From an uncultured bacterium (GTDB lineage Bacteria; Calescibacteriota; Calescibacteriia; Calescibacteriales; Calescibacteriaceae), in contig CALHPK010000023.1 in assembly GCA_938036315.1 (NCBI GenBank), positions 1 to 62,549 on the forward strand: DNA of 62,549 bases, given 5' to 3'. Position numbers and translations under genes: made by a program. Of the stretch, positions 8,024 through 16,847 are shown piece after piece. The notes below the pieces were generated by a model that saw nothing but the letters and a program-made list of their open reading frames with translations, did no database searches and was not told where the DNA came from. How positions within the stretch are numbered: position 1 is the stretch's first letter; each line of letters begins with the position of its first letter.

Positions 8024-9892
8024 ATGATAAACGCAAAAAAACAATCTATATTGGCAACTTCTGTTTCATTTATACTGGCCTGCTCTATCCTATCTACACA
8101 GTCCACCTCCAGCAAGGGTAAATATACAACAGCAATAGTAGAAGAAAAACCACAAAGAAGAGAAAAAATCGATAACCCTTCATCATCGAATATTGAAAAA
8201 GCTAAAACTCTCATAGATATAAACCGTATCGAGAACAAAATAAAAGAAATAAAAATAGACGATGCCAAAGATCAAAAACAAAAAAGTATGAAGCTCGAAG
8301 ATAACTGGGAACTCATCTTTCTCAATTTAGAATACCCCGAAATATTACAGACAAACGATCTGGATCTTAATGATAGCGAACCAAATGAAATGGAGGAAAT
8401 TGACAGAATATTTCTTGAAGCATTAACCAAACCCTTTCCCAAAGAAATAACAAAGTTCGAAAGCTGGAACATCAAAGGTCTTGGTTCGTTCAATATTCCA
8501 GTTGAACTTAATCACTATGTCGAATACTACATTTATCTTTTCACAGAAACAAAATTCAGAGAACATTATGAAAGATGGCTAAGGAGATATTTCAAATACA
8601 ACAAATTCATAAGAGCACTCTTACATCAGCAGGGACTTCCAGATGACCTAATATTTGTCGCCATGGCGGAATCTGGATTTTCAAACAAAGCAGTGTCACA
8701 CGCAGGAGCTGTAGGAATGTGGCAATTTATAGAAGAAACAGCTAAACGGTACTCTCTAAGAATAGATCCTTGGATAGATGAAAGACGTGACCCGGTAAAA
8801 TCCACTATAGCAGCATCAAATTACCTCAAAGAACTATATGATGCATTCGGACATTGGTATCTAGCCTGGGCAGGATATAATGCAGGAGAAAGGAGGATTG
8901 AGAAGGCAATTCGAAAAGCAAATAAGGATGATTACTGGCATTTTGTAAAAAATAGACTTATCCCAAGGGAAACAGCTGGATATGTTCCCAAAATAATAGC
9001 ACTAGCAATAATCACCAAGAATCTTGAGAAATTTGGATTCAATCCCCAAGATTACTATGAACAGCCATGGGAATTTGATGAAATTGAGGTTCCATACCTT
9101 GTAAGTTTCTTTACTATAGCAAAGTTATGCAGCTGTAGTATAGAAGATATTGTTGAATTTAACCCCGCCTTCCGGCATCCTATCGCCACAGGTATTATAA
9201 GAGTTCCCAAGGGTAAGGGAGAAATTGTAAAAGAAAGATTAAAAATTCTTGATAAATTCTTGGTAAATTACACTCCGGTTATGAGGGCTGGATTTTCAAT
9301 ACTGCCATCGGAACTTTTTTCTCAAAGAGTCATAGGTGGCTGGTTACAAATCTCACCAAAAAATCAAGACGCAAACGTATACGAAATTTCCGATCTGTTT
9401 GGCGTCCCAGAAGAGAAGATAAGGAAGTTCAATCAAATTGACGGTATAATAAAGCAAGGAGAAGTAATATCCATACCTATAGAGGTCTACTCAAGATCGT
9501 TCTTAATCTACAGAGTTAGAGAGAAAGATACCATCCAAAAAATAGCCAGAAAATTCGGAACTTCACCACAAGATATAATAGCAATTAACAATCTGAAAAC
9601 CGGTAAAGTTTATCCTGGACAACTTATCAAAATTCCGGCAAGAGTATTTATATCACAACAAACGAAAAGTAAAAGTGCAGGCATTCAACTTATCTCATAT
9701 CATCGCGCAACTACCTACAACCCCGGTCGGATAAAATATGTGTATACTGTAAAAAGAGGGGATAATTTATCTAAAATCGCCAAAGCATTTAATATAAAAA
9801 TAGAAGATATAAAAAAGTTGAATAATCTGAATTCTGATAAAATATACCCAGGGCAAAAGCTTCTTATTCCACAAAGACCCTTATCAGATTGA
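8024..9892 (+). CDS. mltD: MltD-like membrane-bound lytic transglycosylase with LysM repeats
   Basis: Cleaves peptidoglycan glycan strands to 1,6-anhydromuropeptides. In 622 residues there is an N-terminal export signal ending ILAC at Cys20, a possible lipoprotein site. A Lys/Glu-rich linker follows. The SLT domain spans about 190-330, with catalytic Glu216 in AMAESGFSNKAVS followed by AGAVGMWQF and the AGYNAGE motif. C-terminal LysM modules are clear at about 508-551 (YRVREKDTIQKIARKF) and 577-620 (YTVKRGDNLSKIAKAF), each ending in YPGQ. Two weaker LysM-like units lie between, as in E. coli MltD. Third gene of the TPR operon, which supports coupling of the TPR proteins to the cell wall. It ends 4 bp before a convergent gene. 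Confidence 0.93.
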   Translation: MINAKKQSILATSVSFILACSILSTQSTSSKGKYTTAIVEEKPQRREKIDNPSSSNIEKAKTLIDINRIENKIKEIKIDDAKDQKQKSMKLEDNWELIFLNLEYPEILQTNDLDLNDSEPNEMEEIDRIFLEALTKPFPKEITKFESWNIKGLGSFNIPVELNHYVEYYIYLFTETKFREHYERWLRRYFKYNKFIRALLHQQGLPDDLIFVAMAESGFSNKAVSHAGAVGMWQFIEETAKRYSLRIDPWIDERRDPVKSTIAASNYLKELYDAFGHWYLAWAGYNAGERRIEKAIRKANKDDYWHFVKNRLIPRETAGYVPKIIALAIITKNLEKFGFNPQDYYEQPWEFDEIEVPYLVSFFTIAKLCSCSIEDIVEFNPAFRHPIATGIIRVPKGKGEIVKERLKILDKFLVNYTPVMRAGFSILPSELFSQRVIGGWLQISPKNQDANVYEISDLFGVPEEKIRKFNQIDGIIKQGEVISIPIEVYSRSFLIYRVREKDTIQKIARKFGTSPQDIIAINNLKTGKVYPGQLIKIPARVFISQQTKSKSAGIQLISYHRATTYNPGRIKYVYTVKRGDNLSKIAKAFNIKIEDIKKLNNLNSDKIYPGQKLLIPQRPLSD

Positions 9893-9896
9893 AGAA

Positions 9897-11213
9897 CTAG
9901 ATTCTATCATAAACAAAATCCTGAACTCTTAAGATACCTCTGAAAGCATGTGAAAGCATGAACCTCAAAGGCTCGGGAGGCCAAGGGATAACAGTTCTAT
10001 TCACAAAGAAGATATTCGTTCTATCAGATTCCTTCCCCAGAAGGAGTTCAGCTATAGTTAGTCCATTCATATGAGTAAGTGAAACTCCATGTCCAATACA
10101 CCCAAGAGAATATACACAGTTGTTATCTCCTAAATATCCCAGGGCTGGAATAAGATCCACTGTTACTGAAACAGGACCACCCCATTTGTATTCTACCTTA
10201 AGATCTTTTAAAGGCGGGAAGATCTCATTTATAAATTTTTCAAGGTGAGAAAAAATTCTGTAGTTCATATCTTTACTTATATCGTTTCCAAATGCAATCG
10301 AAACATCTCCACCACCCATAAGAAGCCTATTGTCTTTTGTCAACCTGAAATAATGAATGAGATTTCTCGAATCCTCAAGTCCTTCTCTTCTGCTCCACTT
10401 TATTTTAGCAAAATGCTCTTCGTTCAATGGTTCTGTGAGAACTATATAAGTAAAAGCTGGAACTTGTTTTCTTTTTAACTGCGGTATAAGGATTGAAAAA
10501 GCATTTGTAGCAAACACAAGCTTATCTGCTTCCACCTTTCCCTTCTCCACTTTAACCTCGAATTTACGACCTTCTGTTTTTCTCACTTCAAGAACTGGAG
10601 TTTTCTCATAGATTTTTACCCCCTTTCCTTCTACGACCTTTTTCATTCCCTGAGCGAGTTTTGCGGGATTAAGGATTGCACAGTGCCTTTCATACCATCC
10701 GGCCCGCACTACAGGTGAGAAAATTTTTTCTTCTATTTCAGATCTTCTGAGCCACACTGCGTCCTCAATCCCGAGTTTTACAGCAAAATCAAACTCCTTT
10801 TTCAACCTTCTCTCATAAAGTTTTGATGTCGCAACCCTTATAAAACCAGTATACTCGAAGTCACAATCTATGTTGTGTTTTTCTACAAGTGATCTAACTA
10901 GGGAGACTGCATCGTAAGTGTATTTATAGGCTTTGAGGGCATTTTCTCTACCGTATCTCAAGGCTGTCCATGAAAGGTTAAATCCAAACAGAGTCATACA
11001 GAATCCTGCATTTCGCCCACTTGCTCCGAATCCAACATATTCCTTCTCTAAAATCACTATATTCAACGATGGCTCAAGCTCTTTAAGGAAGTAAGCAGTA
11101 GATAACCCTGTAAATCCTCCACCAATTATTACCACATCACAAGATATGTTACCTTCACAAGATGGATTGGGGCTTATGTCAACCTGCGTAAGCCAAAAAC
11201 TCGGAACTTCCAT
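9897..11213 (-). CDS. FAD-dependent oxidoreductase, DAO / PuuB-like family
   Basis: A 438-residue flavoprotein of the D-amino-acid oxidase superfamily. It shows the N-terminal dinucleotide-binding motif VVIIGGGFTGLSTAYFL (G31 to G36), the ribose-binding Glu after NIVILEK, the GASGRNAGF motif typical of gamma-glutamylputrescine oxidase-like and sarcosine oxidase-like enzymes, and the C-terminal YSLGCIGHGVSLTHMNG flavin-contact motif. These enzymes oxidise a secondary or primary amine to an imine with H2O2 release, but the substrate cannot be read from the sequence. No putrescine-pathway gene adjoins it. The C-terminal half carries a 10-bp tandem duplication. Convergent with the mltD-like gene, 4 bp apart. 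Confidence 0.85.
   Translation of the reverse strand: MEVPSFWLTQVDISPNPSCEGNISCDVVIIGGGFTGLSTAYFLKELEPSLNIVILEKEYVGFGASGRNAGFCMTLFGFNLSWTALRYGRENALKAYKYTYDAVSLVRSLVEKHNIDCDFEYTGFIRVATSKLYERRLKKEFDFAVKLGIEDAVWLRRSEIEEKIFSPVVRAGWYERHCAILNPAKLAQGMKKVVEGKGVKIYEKTPVLEVRKTEGRKFEVKVEKGKVEADKLVFATNAFSILIPQLKRKQVPAFTYIVLTEPLNEEHFAKIKWSRREGLEDSRNLIHYFRLTKDNRLLMGGGDVSIAFGNDISKDMNYRIFSHLEKFINEIFPPLKDLKVEYKWGGPVSVTVDLIPALGYLGDNNCVYSLGCIGHGVSLTHMNGLTIAELLLGKESDRTNIFFVNRTVIPWPPEPLRFMLSHAFRGILRVQDFVYDRI
9941..9960. repeat. 10-bp perfect tandem duplication
   Basis: TGAAAGCATG occurs twice in a row (9941-9950, 9951-9960) in the 3' end of the FAD oxidoreductase gene. With a 10-bp unit, the two copies are read in different frames. 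Confidence 0.9.
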
Positions 11214-11490
11214 AACTAATTTACAGTTTTACTCATATGTTAACCAAACAGCAAAATTTCGACAAAATTTTACAACTCAATTATGGTATTTTATAGCTCA
11301 GATTCAATTCAATTATGTGATCATCTTCGGTTTATCATCTATTTATGTTGCAGATAATCAAAATGATTTGAAAAATATCACAGGGTTATGCGATAATTCA
11401 TAAAGATAAGTATTTGCTAAAATATCGTTTATGTCATTTTATTAATTAATGGTGGTATATATAATTATTTGACTGCTTATTTTTTACAAG

Positions 11491-13161
11491 ATGTTCAGCG
11501 ATATTAAAAAAATTTTGACCTACTTGAATTCTTTTAGAAAGTATTTTTGGATGATCATTTTAGCTATACCGTTTTCATTTATAACATCTTCTTACAGAGG
11601 GGCTTTAGCGCTCATCTCAAAGGAAGGTATAGATAAAGGCATAATTGGAGAAGATATCAATTTTTTAATAAAGATAGCAATTGTTATCATTGCTTTATCC
11701 TTTGCATCAAATTTAGGTAGAATCATATCTAATTACCTCATAAGCCTTTCAATCCATAGTATTATAAAAAGTATACGTGAAAGAATCTTTAAAAAAATAC
11801 TACATATTCCCCTTAATAAAGATATAAACTCTGCAGAAACCGTTTCAAAAGTTCTGGCAGATACCGAAGTCATATTAACACTACCAGATGTGGTCAAAAT
11901 AACTATTAAGGAGCCGATCAGCTTTCTGATCCTAGCTGGAATCCTTATATATATGAATTACAAACTTGCTCTGTTCTCTCTTGCATCATTTCTAGCAATT
12001 ACTTTCCCCGTTAACTACATCTCAAAGAAAATAAGGAAGGCTTCACACAAAACCAGAATCTCCGCAGACAAAATATCAGGGAAAATCATTGAATCTATAC
12101 AAGGAGCAAAAGTAGTAAGAACATACTCCCCTCACATCATCATAGAAAAATTTAAAGAACATATAGAAAATTTTAAAAGGAATATGGTAAAATCCAGAGT
12201 ACTTGGAGAAGTTACATCTGCAATTTCAGATTTCTCTGGAGCTGTTGTAGTGTCATTTATAGTAGTATTTGCTGGTCATCAGATATTCAATAATGAAATG
12301 ACCATTGGAGAATTTCTTGCCTTCTTTGGAGCCACTGTGGGGATATGGGAACCAATAAAGAATATGTTACGGGTCCCGGTTGAAGTAGCAAGAATTGCTC
12401 CCTCTTTAACTCGTATCCAAAATTTTGAAAACCTTTCCAATATAAGATACGGCAAGATCAAGAAATATTCATTTGAAGATTATGTAGAATTTAAAGACGT
12501 ATCTGTAAGTTTTAATGGTAAAACCGTTCTTAATAAGGTCAACATAACAATACGTAAAGGAGATAGAATATCACTAATTGGAAGTTCAGGAGTTGGTAAA
12601 ACTACATTCGTATCACTGATACCGAGATTCTTTGATCCAACAGAGGGAGAAATAATTATAGATGGCTATAAACTAACCGATTTAGATGAAGATTCTTTAA
12701 GATCTCTTGTATGCTTTGTTGAGCAAGAGCCGTTCATCTTCGATGATACGATCTACAGTAATGTAGTATTTGCAAGACCAGAGGCAAAATACCAGGAGGT
12801 AGAGGAAGCTTTGATAAAAGCTGGACTTTCTCCGGATACATTCCCAGGGGGATTGAACTTCAGATGCGGTGAAAATGGAAAGAATTTATCTGTTGGTCAA
12901 AAACACAGGATTGCAATAAGCAGGGCATTCCTCAAAAACTCACCAATAGTGATAATGGATGAACCAACAGCTTCACTTGATCCCAAAGTAGAAGAAGAAA
13001 TTATGAAAACACTTGAAGAACTATTTAAATCCCGCACAGTCATAATAATCTCTCACAAATTGAAAACAGCTATTTTTTCCTCTAGATTCATACTTATCGA
13101 AAATGGGAAAATTTACGATGTCGATCGTGAAAGGATTATGACCTTTTTCCTTTCTTGCTGA
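11491..13161 (+). CDS. ABC exporter half-transporter, MsbA-like
   Basis: A 556-residue fused permease/ATPase. Six membrane helices lie in residues about 15-300. The nucleotide-binding domain has Walker A GSSGVGKT (364-371), Walker B IVIMDEPTASLD (about 486-497) and H-loop IIISHK. The signature is LSVGQKHRIAISRA (466 onwards): the usual second Gly of LSGGQ is Val. This change is seen in some functional exporters but is worth noting. The family pumps lipid A-like glycolipids or hydrophobic compounds; MsbA function is plausible in a genome with lpxD but is not shown. Its last 49 bp overlap the convergent truD gene. The ATG start has no Shine-Dalgarno sequence; an AT-rich TATAAT-like box is at 11460-11465. 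Confidence 0.88.
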   Translation: MFSDIKKILTYLNSFRKYFWMIILAIPFSFITSSYRGALALISKEGIDKGIIGEDINFLIKIAIVIIALSFASNLGRIISNYLISLSIHSIIKSIRERIFKKILHIPLNKDINSAETVSKVLADTEVILTLPDVVKITIKEPISFLILAGILIYMNYKLALFSLASFLAITFPVNYISKKIRKASHKTRISADKISGKIIESIQGAKVVRTYSPHIIIEKFKEHIENFKRNMVKSRVLGEVTSAISDFSGAVVVSFIVVFAGHQIFNNEMTIGEFLAFFGATVGIWEPIKNMLRVPVEVARIAPSLTRIQNFENLSNIRYGKIKKYSFEDYVEFKDVSVSFNGKTVLNKVNITIRKGDRISLIGSSGVGKTTFVSLIPRFFDPTEGEIIIDGYKLTDLDEDSLRSLVCFVEQEPFIFDDTIYSNVVFARPEAKYQEVEEALIKAGLSPDTFPGGLNFRCGENGKNLSVGQKHRIAISRAFLKNSPIVIMDEPTASLDPKVEEEIMKTLEELFKSRTVIIISHKLKTAIFSSRFILIENGKIYDVDRERIMTFFLSC

Positions 13162-14438
13162 GAATCTTCTGACTTCCTCTGGATACTAATTTCCTTTCCA
13201 TCTTTTGTGTATATTATCGGTATAGGTTTCTTTTCTGTATACGAGATAGGAAGCAGAGGGGTTATATTTTTTATAAATATTGTAGCAAATACGCCAGGCT
13301 TTAGGAAGAAAGAAAGCTCAAGCTTCTTCATGTTATTGTGAAACTCATCGTCCTCCGCTTTCCACCTTATATCCTCGGGCTTTTCCCAGGCATTTCTTTC
13401 AGCTTTGACAAAGTTAACATAGCTCATACCAGTATCAAAATCCTCAAGTCTTACCCCTTCTTCTTTCAAGATCCTAAGGTACACATCCTTTAACTCAGGC
13501 GGGATTTGAGCCTCTTTGCAAGGAAGAGGAATTTTCAGGTTCTTCATAAGGATTATCTCGTCTTGAGATTTCACAATAGGGAAGACAAATTTATCAACAA
13601 CGTAGGGGAACAGGTAAAACTTTTCGAATCTTTCCTTTATGTATGTGGCCAATATTTTATTGAAAATGAAATTTTGATAAACTTCAAGATAAAGGCGAGC
13701 AAGTCTCATATCTATTTGAGTGAATGCTCCCTTAAAATCATTGGGTCTTCTGATGAGATATCTTAAGACTTTAAAATCATTTCTATCTTGGGCATGGACT
13801 AAACATTCAGCCCAATTTCCCCAATTTTCCCTCATTACTTTCTTGAATTTTTTTACCCTGCTTCTTGTATGATCTGAAACAGCTTGGAAGTGTATTTTTA
13901 GAGCTCCTTCAAAATCTCCTTTTAAGATTCTCTTTCCTATGAAGTCGATTAAATTTTCTGGATTTTCATCATCATCGGCAAAATGCCTTGCCGAACCGAA
14001 TCTCTGCTCATCGAAGTAATTAGGAAATCCCAAGGTACTAATTCTGAGGATGTTTTCTTCGTAGTCCTTAAGCTCATCTGGATGAATATCGCGCAAAACT
14101 ATCTTGAAAAAGTTTCTGTAGATGAATTTAGGTCTTAGTGGTTCAGATGTAAAGCCAATGAACTCAGCTTTCCAGCCATCACCATCAATAAACCTCTTAA
14201 AATTACGTCCCTTGATTGCTATATATTGAACCGAAACAGAATACTTATCTTTCAACCCGCAGGATGAAAACATATCGCGATCCACTTTTAGCTGGCGAGC
14301 CATATCATACATCACGAATAAAGTGTCTTTTTCTTTTTTGGTCACTTTGTAGACAGAATAGCTTCCATTATCTTGGATAATTCCTTCCTTCAGAATCTCT
14401 TCAACGTAGAAGTCTTCGGGCTTAAATTTTACCTTCAT
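13113..14438 (-). CDS. truD: tRNA pseudouridine(13) synthase TruD
   Basis: Isomerises uridine 13 of tRNA-Glu (and U13 of some other tRNAs) to pseudouridine. The 441-residue protein shows the TruD motif SSCGLKDKYSVSVQYIAIKG, with catalytic Asp64 in the GLKDK element. The NYFDEQRFGSARH motif follows near residue 140 and the TRUD insertion domain with PNDFKGAF comes later. It is longer than E. coli TruD (349 residues), more like the archaeal and eukaryal size class, mostly through the central insertion. The C-terminal tail, rich in Lys and Ser, overlaps the 3' end of the ABC exporter gene on the other strand by 49 bp. The start is an ATG (14438) with no clear ribosome binding site. Confidence 0.93.
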   Translation of the reverse strand: MKVKFKPEDFYVEEILKEGIIQDNGSYSVYKVTKKEKDTLFVMYDMARQLKVDRDMFSSCGLKDKYSVSVQYIAIKGRNFKRFIDGDGWKAEFIGFTSEPLRPKFIYRNFFKIVLRDIHPDELKDYEENILRISTLGFPNYFDEQRFGSARHFADDDENPENLIDFIGKRILKGDFEGALKIHFQAVSDHTRSRVKKFKKVMRENWGNWAECLVHAQDRNDFKVLRYLIRRPNDFKGAFTQIDMRLARLYLEVYQNFIFNKILATYIKERFEKFYLFPYVVDKFVFPIVKSQDEIILMKNLKIPLPCKEAQIPPELKDVYLRILKEEGVRLEDFDTGMSYVNFVKAERNAWEKPEDIRWKAEDDEFHNNMKKLELSFFLKPGVFATIFIKNITPLLPISYTEKKPIPIIYTKDGKEISIQRKSEDSQQERKKVIILSRSTS

Positions 14439-14542
14439 AAACCTTTGTACTTACAGCGCAAAGTGATCTTTTTTTCTCTCTAATACATTAACTGCAATAA
14501 ATTTATAAGAGTAAAAATCACAATTTATTTTCAGTAGATATA

Positions 14543-14920
14543 ATGAATAGATATAAAGTTATTTTCATTGTTTGTGATATAAACGAGGCAAGGATAATCA
14601 AAGGATTTTCTCAAGAGCGCGGTATTGATGCAAAAGTATATGCTTCCCCGCATGATGCCATAGAAGAAGAAAAAGCAGATATAGTAGTTGTAGATCATAA
14701 AATAATAAAAGAAGAATCTCTAAAACTGATCTTTTCTTTATCCTCTAATTTTTTATTTATCCTTCCATTTTGGATGAACGCAGCTAAAGAGGTTCACAAA
14801 TTAAGGAACATAGCAGAAAAATTAGGATTCAGGGAGAAAAAGATAAAAATAGCTAAAAGACCATTTACTGCAGAAGAATTAATCAATTATATAGAAAAAA
14901 TCTTTACCCCATCCTCATAA
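14543..14920 (+). CDS. degenerate response-regulator receiver-like protein
   Basis: A 125-residue stand-alone protein with the alternating beta-alpha pattern of a CheY-like receiver. KVIFIVCDINEARII matches strand 1 and the acidic pocket, with only Asp12 there. ADIVVVDHKII places Asp51 where the phosphorylated Asp should be. FILPFW stands where the switch Thr/Ser region should be, and IAKRPFTAEELINYIE matches the C-terminal KPF motif with Arg in place of Lys. The missing second acidic residue and Lys suggest it may not be phosphorylated normally. There is no output domain and no adjacent kinase. The family call is an inference from pattern; a Rossmann-like protein of another kind is possible. 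Confidence 0.6.
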   Translation: MNRYKVIFIVCDINEARIIKGFSQERGIDAKVYASPHDAIEEEKADIVVVDHKIIKEESLKLIFSLSSNFLFILPFWMNAAKEVHKLRNIAEKLGFREKKIKIAKRPFTAEELINYIEKIFTPSS

Positions 14921-15004
14921 ATACCAATTTTCTAGATACTTTCTTAACAGAGCTTCAAATTTAAATTTAAATTTATTTAAAGTTAAAGTTTCGCAGTCAA
15001 AAAA

Positions 15005-16255
15005 TCAGACTTTACCCAAGACAACAGAAGCATTTGTTCCGCCGAATCCAAAAGAGTTACTCATAACGAATCTTAAATTCTTTTCTCGTGAAGTCCAGGG
15101 GACATAATCAAGGTCACACTCAGGATCAGGTTCATCAAGGTTTATAGTAGGTGGAACAACTCCTTGCTTCAGAGCGAGTGCTGAAAAAATAAACTCAACC
15201 GCCCCAGCTGCCCCTATGAGGTGACCAGTCATAGATTTAGTAGATGAAACCATAAGTTTTCTTGAATGCTCACCAAAAACAGTTTTTATAGCCATAGTTT
15301 CAATCTCATCATTATACCTTGTTGAGGTTCCATGGGCATTTATGTAATCAATATAGTCTAATGGGATTTTTGCATCGCTTACAGCATTACGCATAGCAAC
15401 AGCAAATCCTTTACCATCCTGACACGGAGCTGTGATATGATTAGCGTCAGCACTCAGTCCCACCCCTACTATCTCTGCATAGATATTTGCTCCTCTTTCC
15501 TTTGCCTTTTCATATTCCTCAATTATAACGATTCCGGCTCCTTCTGCCATAACAAATCCATCTCTATTTTTATCAAAAGGGCGAGATGCTTTTTCTGGTG
15601 CGTCATTACGCATCGATAAAGCTCGCATGGATGCAAAGCTTGCAATTCCCAAAGGAGTCACAGAAGCTTCTACTCCACCGGCTATAACAGCATCGCATAT
15701 CCCGCTTCTTATAAGCAGACAGGCTTCTATTATTGCGTGGAGTCCGGCAGCACAGGCAGTTGCCGGAGCAAGACATAACCCCATAGCTCCTGCCTTGATA
15801 GATATAAGCCCACCAGCCATATTTATTATAGATACAGGAATAGCAAAAGGAGGTACCCACCTGGGACCCTTTTCCACAAGTGTCCTTACACTATCTTCTA
15901 TAGTCTTTATCCCCCCTATTCCACTACCAACAACAACCCCCACACGATCCGGTAGATAATAATCTACTATTGTTGGCTTGCCATTCTGGATAAATCCTGC
16001 ATCATCAAGAGCTTCATACGCAGCAGAAAGAGCAAGAATATCAAATCTATCATACTTTCTAAGTTCCTTCTCATCAACAAATCTTGGAACAAATTCTTTA
16101 ACTTCTCCGGCAATCTTAACAGGAAAAGATGAAGCATCAAATAAAGTTATGTAAGATATCCCAGATTTTCCCGCTTTTATTTTCTCCCATGTACTTTGTG
16201 AATCAGCCCCTAAAGATGTAACACAACCAATCCCTGTCACCACTGCTCTTCTCAT
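15005..16255 (-). CDS. fabF: 3-oxoacyl-[acyl-carrier-protein] synthase II (FabF)
   Basis: Elongating condensing enzyme of type II fatty-acid synthesis: malonyl-ACP plus acyl-ACP to 3-oxoacyl-ACP with CO2 loss. The 416-residue length is standard. The catalytic triad is present: nucleophile Cys168 in APATACAAG, His308 in NAHGTST and His345 in TGHLIGAAG, with the supporting Lys340. The start MRRAVVTGIGCVTSLG is the canonical N-terminus. It stands alone, away from acpP, fabG or fabH, which is unusual since fabF is most often next to acpP. About 590 bp with no firm gene separates it from recR. Confidence 0.96.
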   Translation of the reverse strand: MRRAVVTGIGCVTSLGADSQSTWEKIKAGKSGISYITLFDASSFPVKIAGEVKEFVPRFVDEKELRKYDRFDILALSAAYEALDDAGFIQNGKPTIVDYYLPDRVGVVVGSGIGGIKTIEDSVRTLVEKGPRWVPPFAIPVSIINMAGGLISIKAGAMGLCLAPATACAAGLHAIIEACLLIRSGICDAVIAGGVEASVTPLGIASFASMRALSMRNDAPEKASRPFDKNRDGFVMAEGAGIVIIEEYEKAKERGANIYAEIVGVGLSADANHITAPCQDGKGFAVAMRNAVSDAKIPLDYIDYINAHGTSTRYNDEIETMAIKTVFGEHSRKLMVSSTKSMTGHLIGAAGAVEFIFSALALKQGVVPPTINLDEPDPECDLDYVPWTSREKNLRFVMSNSFGFGGTNASVVLGKV

Positions 16256-16380
16256 ATTAAAGAGAAAATAACATCCTTCTTTTGGCTTTTACAATTTTAT
16301 AAAAATTAAAAATAAGTTGTTTGATATCCTTATAAAATAGTGAAAATTCCCGCTTAATTTCAAAGCTCAAATGATGACCT

Positions 16381-16725
16381 ATGCCTCAAAGGATGCTCAA
16401 CTACGCAATCTCTCTCCACAGAAAATATCTGAAAAAACATCCCAAAAAACAAAGCTTATCACTTATCCAGAACATCGGGCAAGATAAACTCAGAATGAAA
16501 AATTTCTTCACTTTAAAAACAGAGTTTACCAAAACCTTATGCAGATTCGAAATTATAGATCTGAGTCAGATCTATACAAAAAATTCTTGGAATCTGATAA
16601 TACCAATATCTTTACCCTGTCAATTTAGGGAGAGAAGGGGGAATTATCCTTTACGTTACGTCCCAACTAATCTAAAAGAGCATATTTTTATATTGACTAA
16701 AAAACTTGTATTTGCAACAAAGTAA
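16381..16725 (+). CDS. doubtful small open frame, hypothetical
   Basis: A 114-codon open frame from ATG to TAA in an otherwise empty region. The product is basic, with no signal sequence, membrane helix or motif that I recognise; CPCQ-type metal motifs are absent. Codon choice is not clearly unlike neighbouring genes (AGA for Arg, ATA for Ile), which argues slightly for coding. Against it: no ribosome binding site before the ATG and a perfect palindrome within the frame. It could be a lineage-specific small protein, the remains of a decayed gene, or chance. Confidence 0.3.
   Translation: MPQRMLNYAISLHRKYLKKHPKKQSLSLIQNIGQDKLRMKNFFTLKTEFTKTLCRFEIIDLSQIYTKNSWNLIIPISLPCQFRERRGNYPLRYVPTNLKEHIFILTKKLVFATK
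16554..16576. promoter_or_regulatory. perfect 11-bp-arm palindrome
   Basis: Arms TATAGATCTGA (16554-16564) and TCAGATCTATA (16566-16576) flank a single central G. The symmetry is that of a site for a dimeric DNA-binding protein; as RNA it would fold with a slightly shorter stem. No direct evidence of function. Confidence 0.5.
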
Positions 16726-16769
16726 AATAGATTATTCAATTACTAATGATTAGAATAATAATAGAGGGG

Positions 16770-16811
16770 AAAGAAATTAAAAAACAAAGCAAAGAAATTA
16801 AAAAACAAAGC
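16770..16811. repeat. 21-bp perfect tandem duplication
   Basis: Two identical 21-bp units beginning AAAGAAATTAAAAAACAAAG lie at 16770-16790 and 16791-16811. It sits 36 bp upstream of the recR start, in the probable leader region. Confidence 0.95.
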
Positions 16812-16847
16812 AAGGACAAATTGATCTAAAAGTAAAAGGTTGGGAAC

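Larger units (their letters stand above)
16256..16847. other. 590-bp region without a firm gene
   Basis: Between the divergent fabF and recR genes. It holds an open frame of doubtful standing (16381-16725), a perfect 23-bp palindrome inside that frame (16554-16576), and a 21-bp tandem duplication just before recR (16770-16811). TATAAAAT at 16330-16337 could serve as a -10 box for plus-strand transcription. No tRNA or recognised RNA structure was seen. Confidence 0.6.

Noticed and set aside
11146-11403. Plus-strand 85-codon open frame overlapping the FAD oxidoreductase start
   Set aside because: Shares DNA with a clear gene in the opposite strand and has no ribosome binding site or motif.
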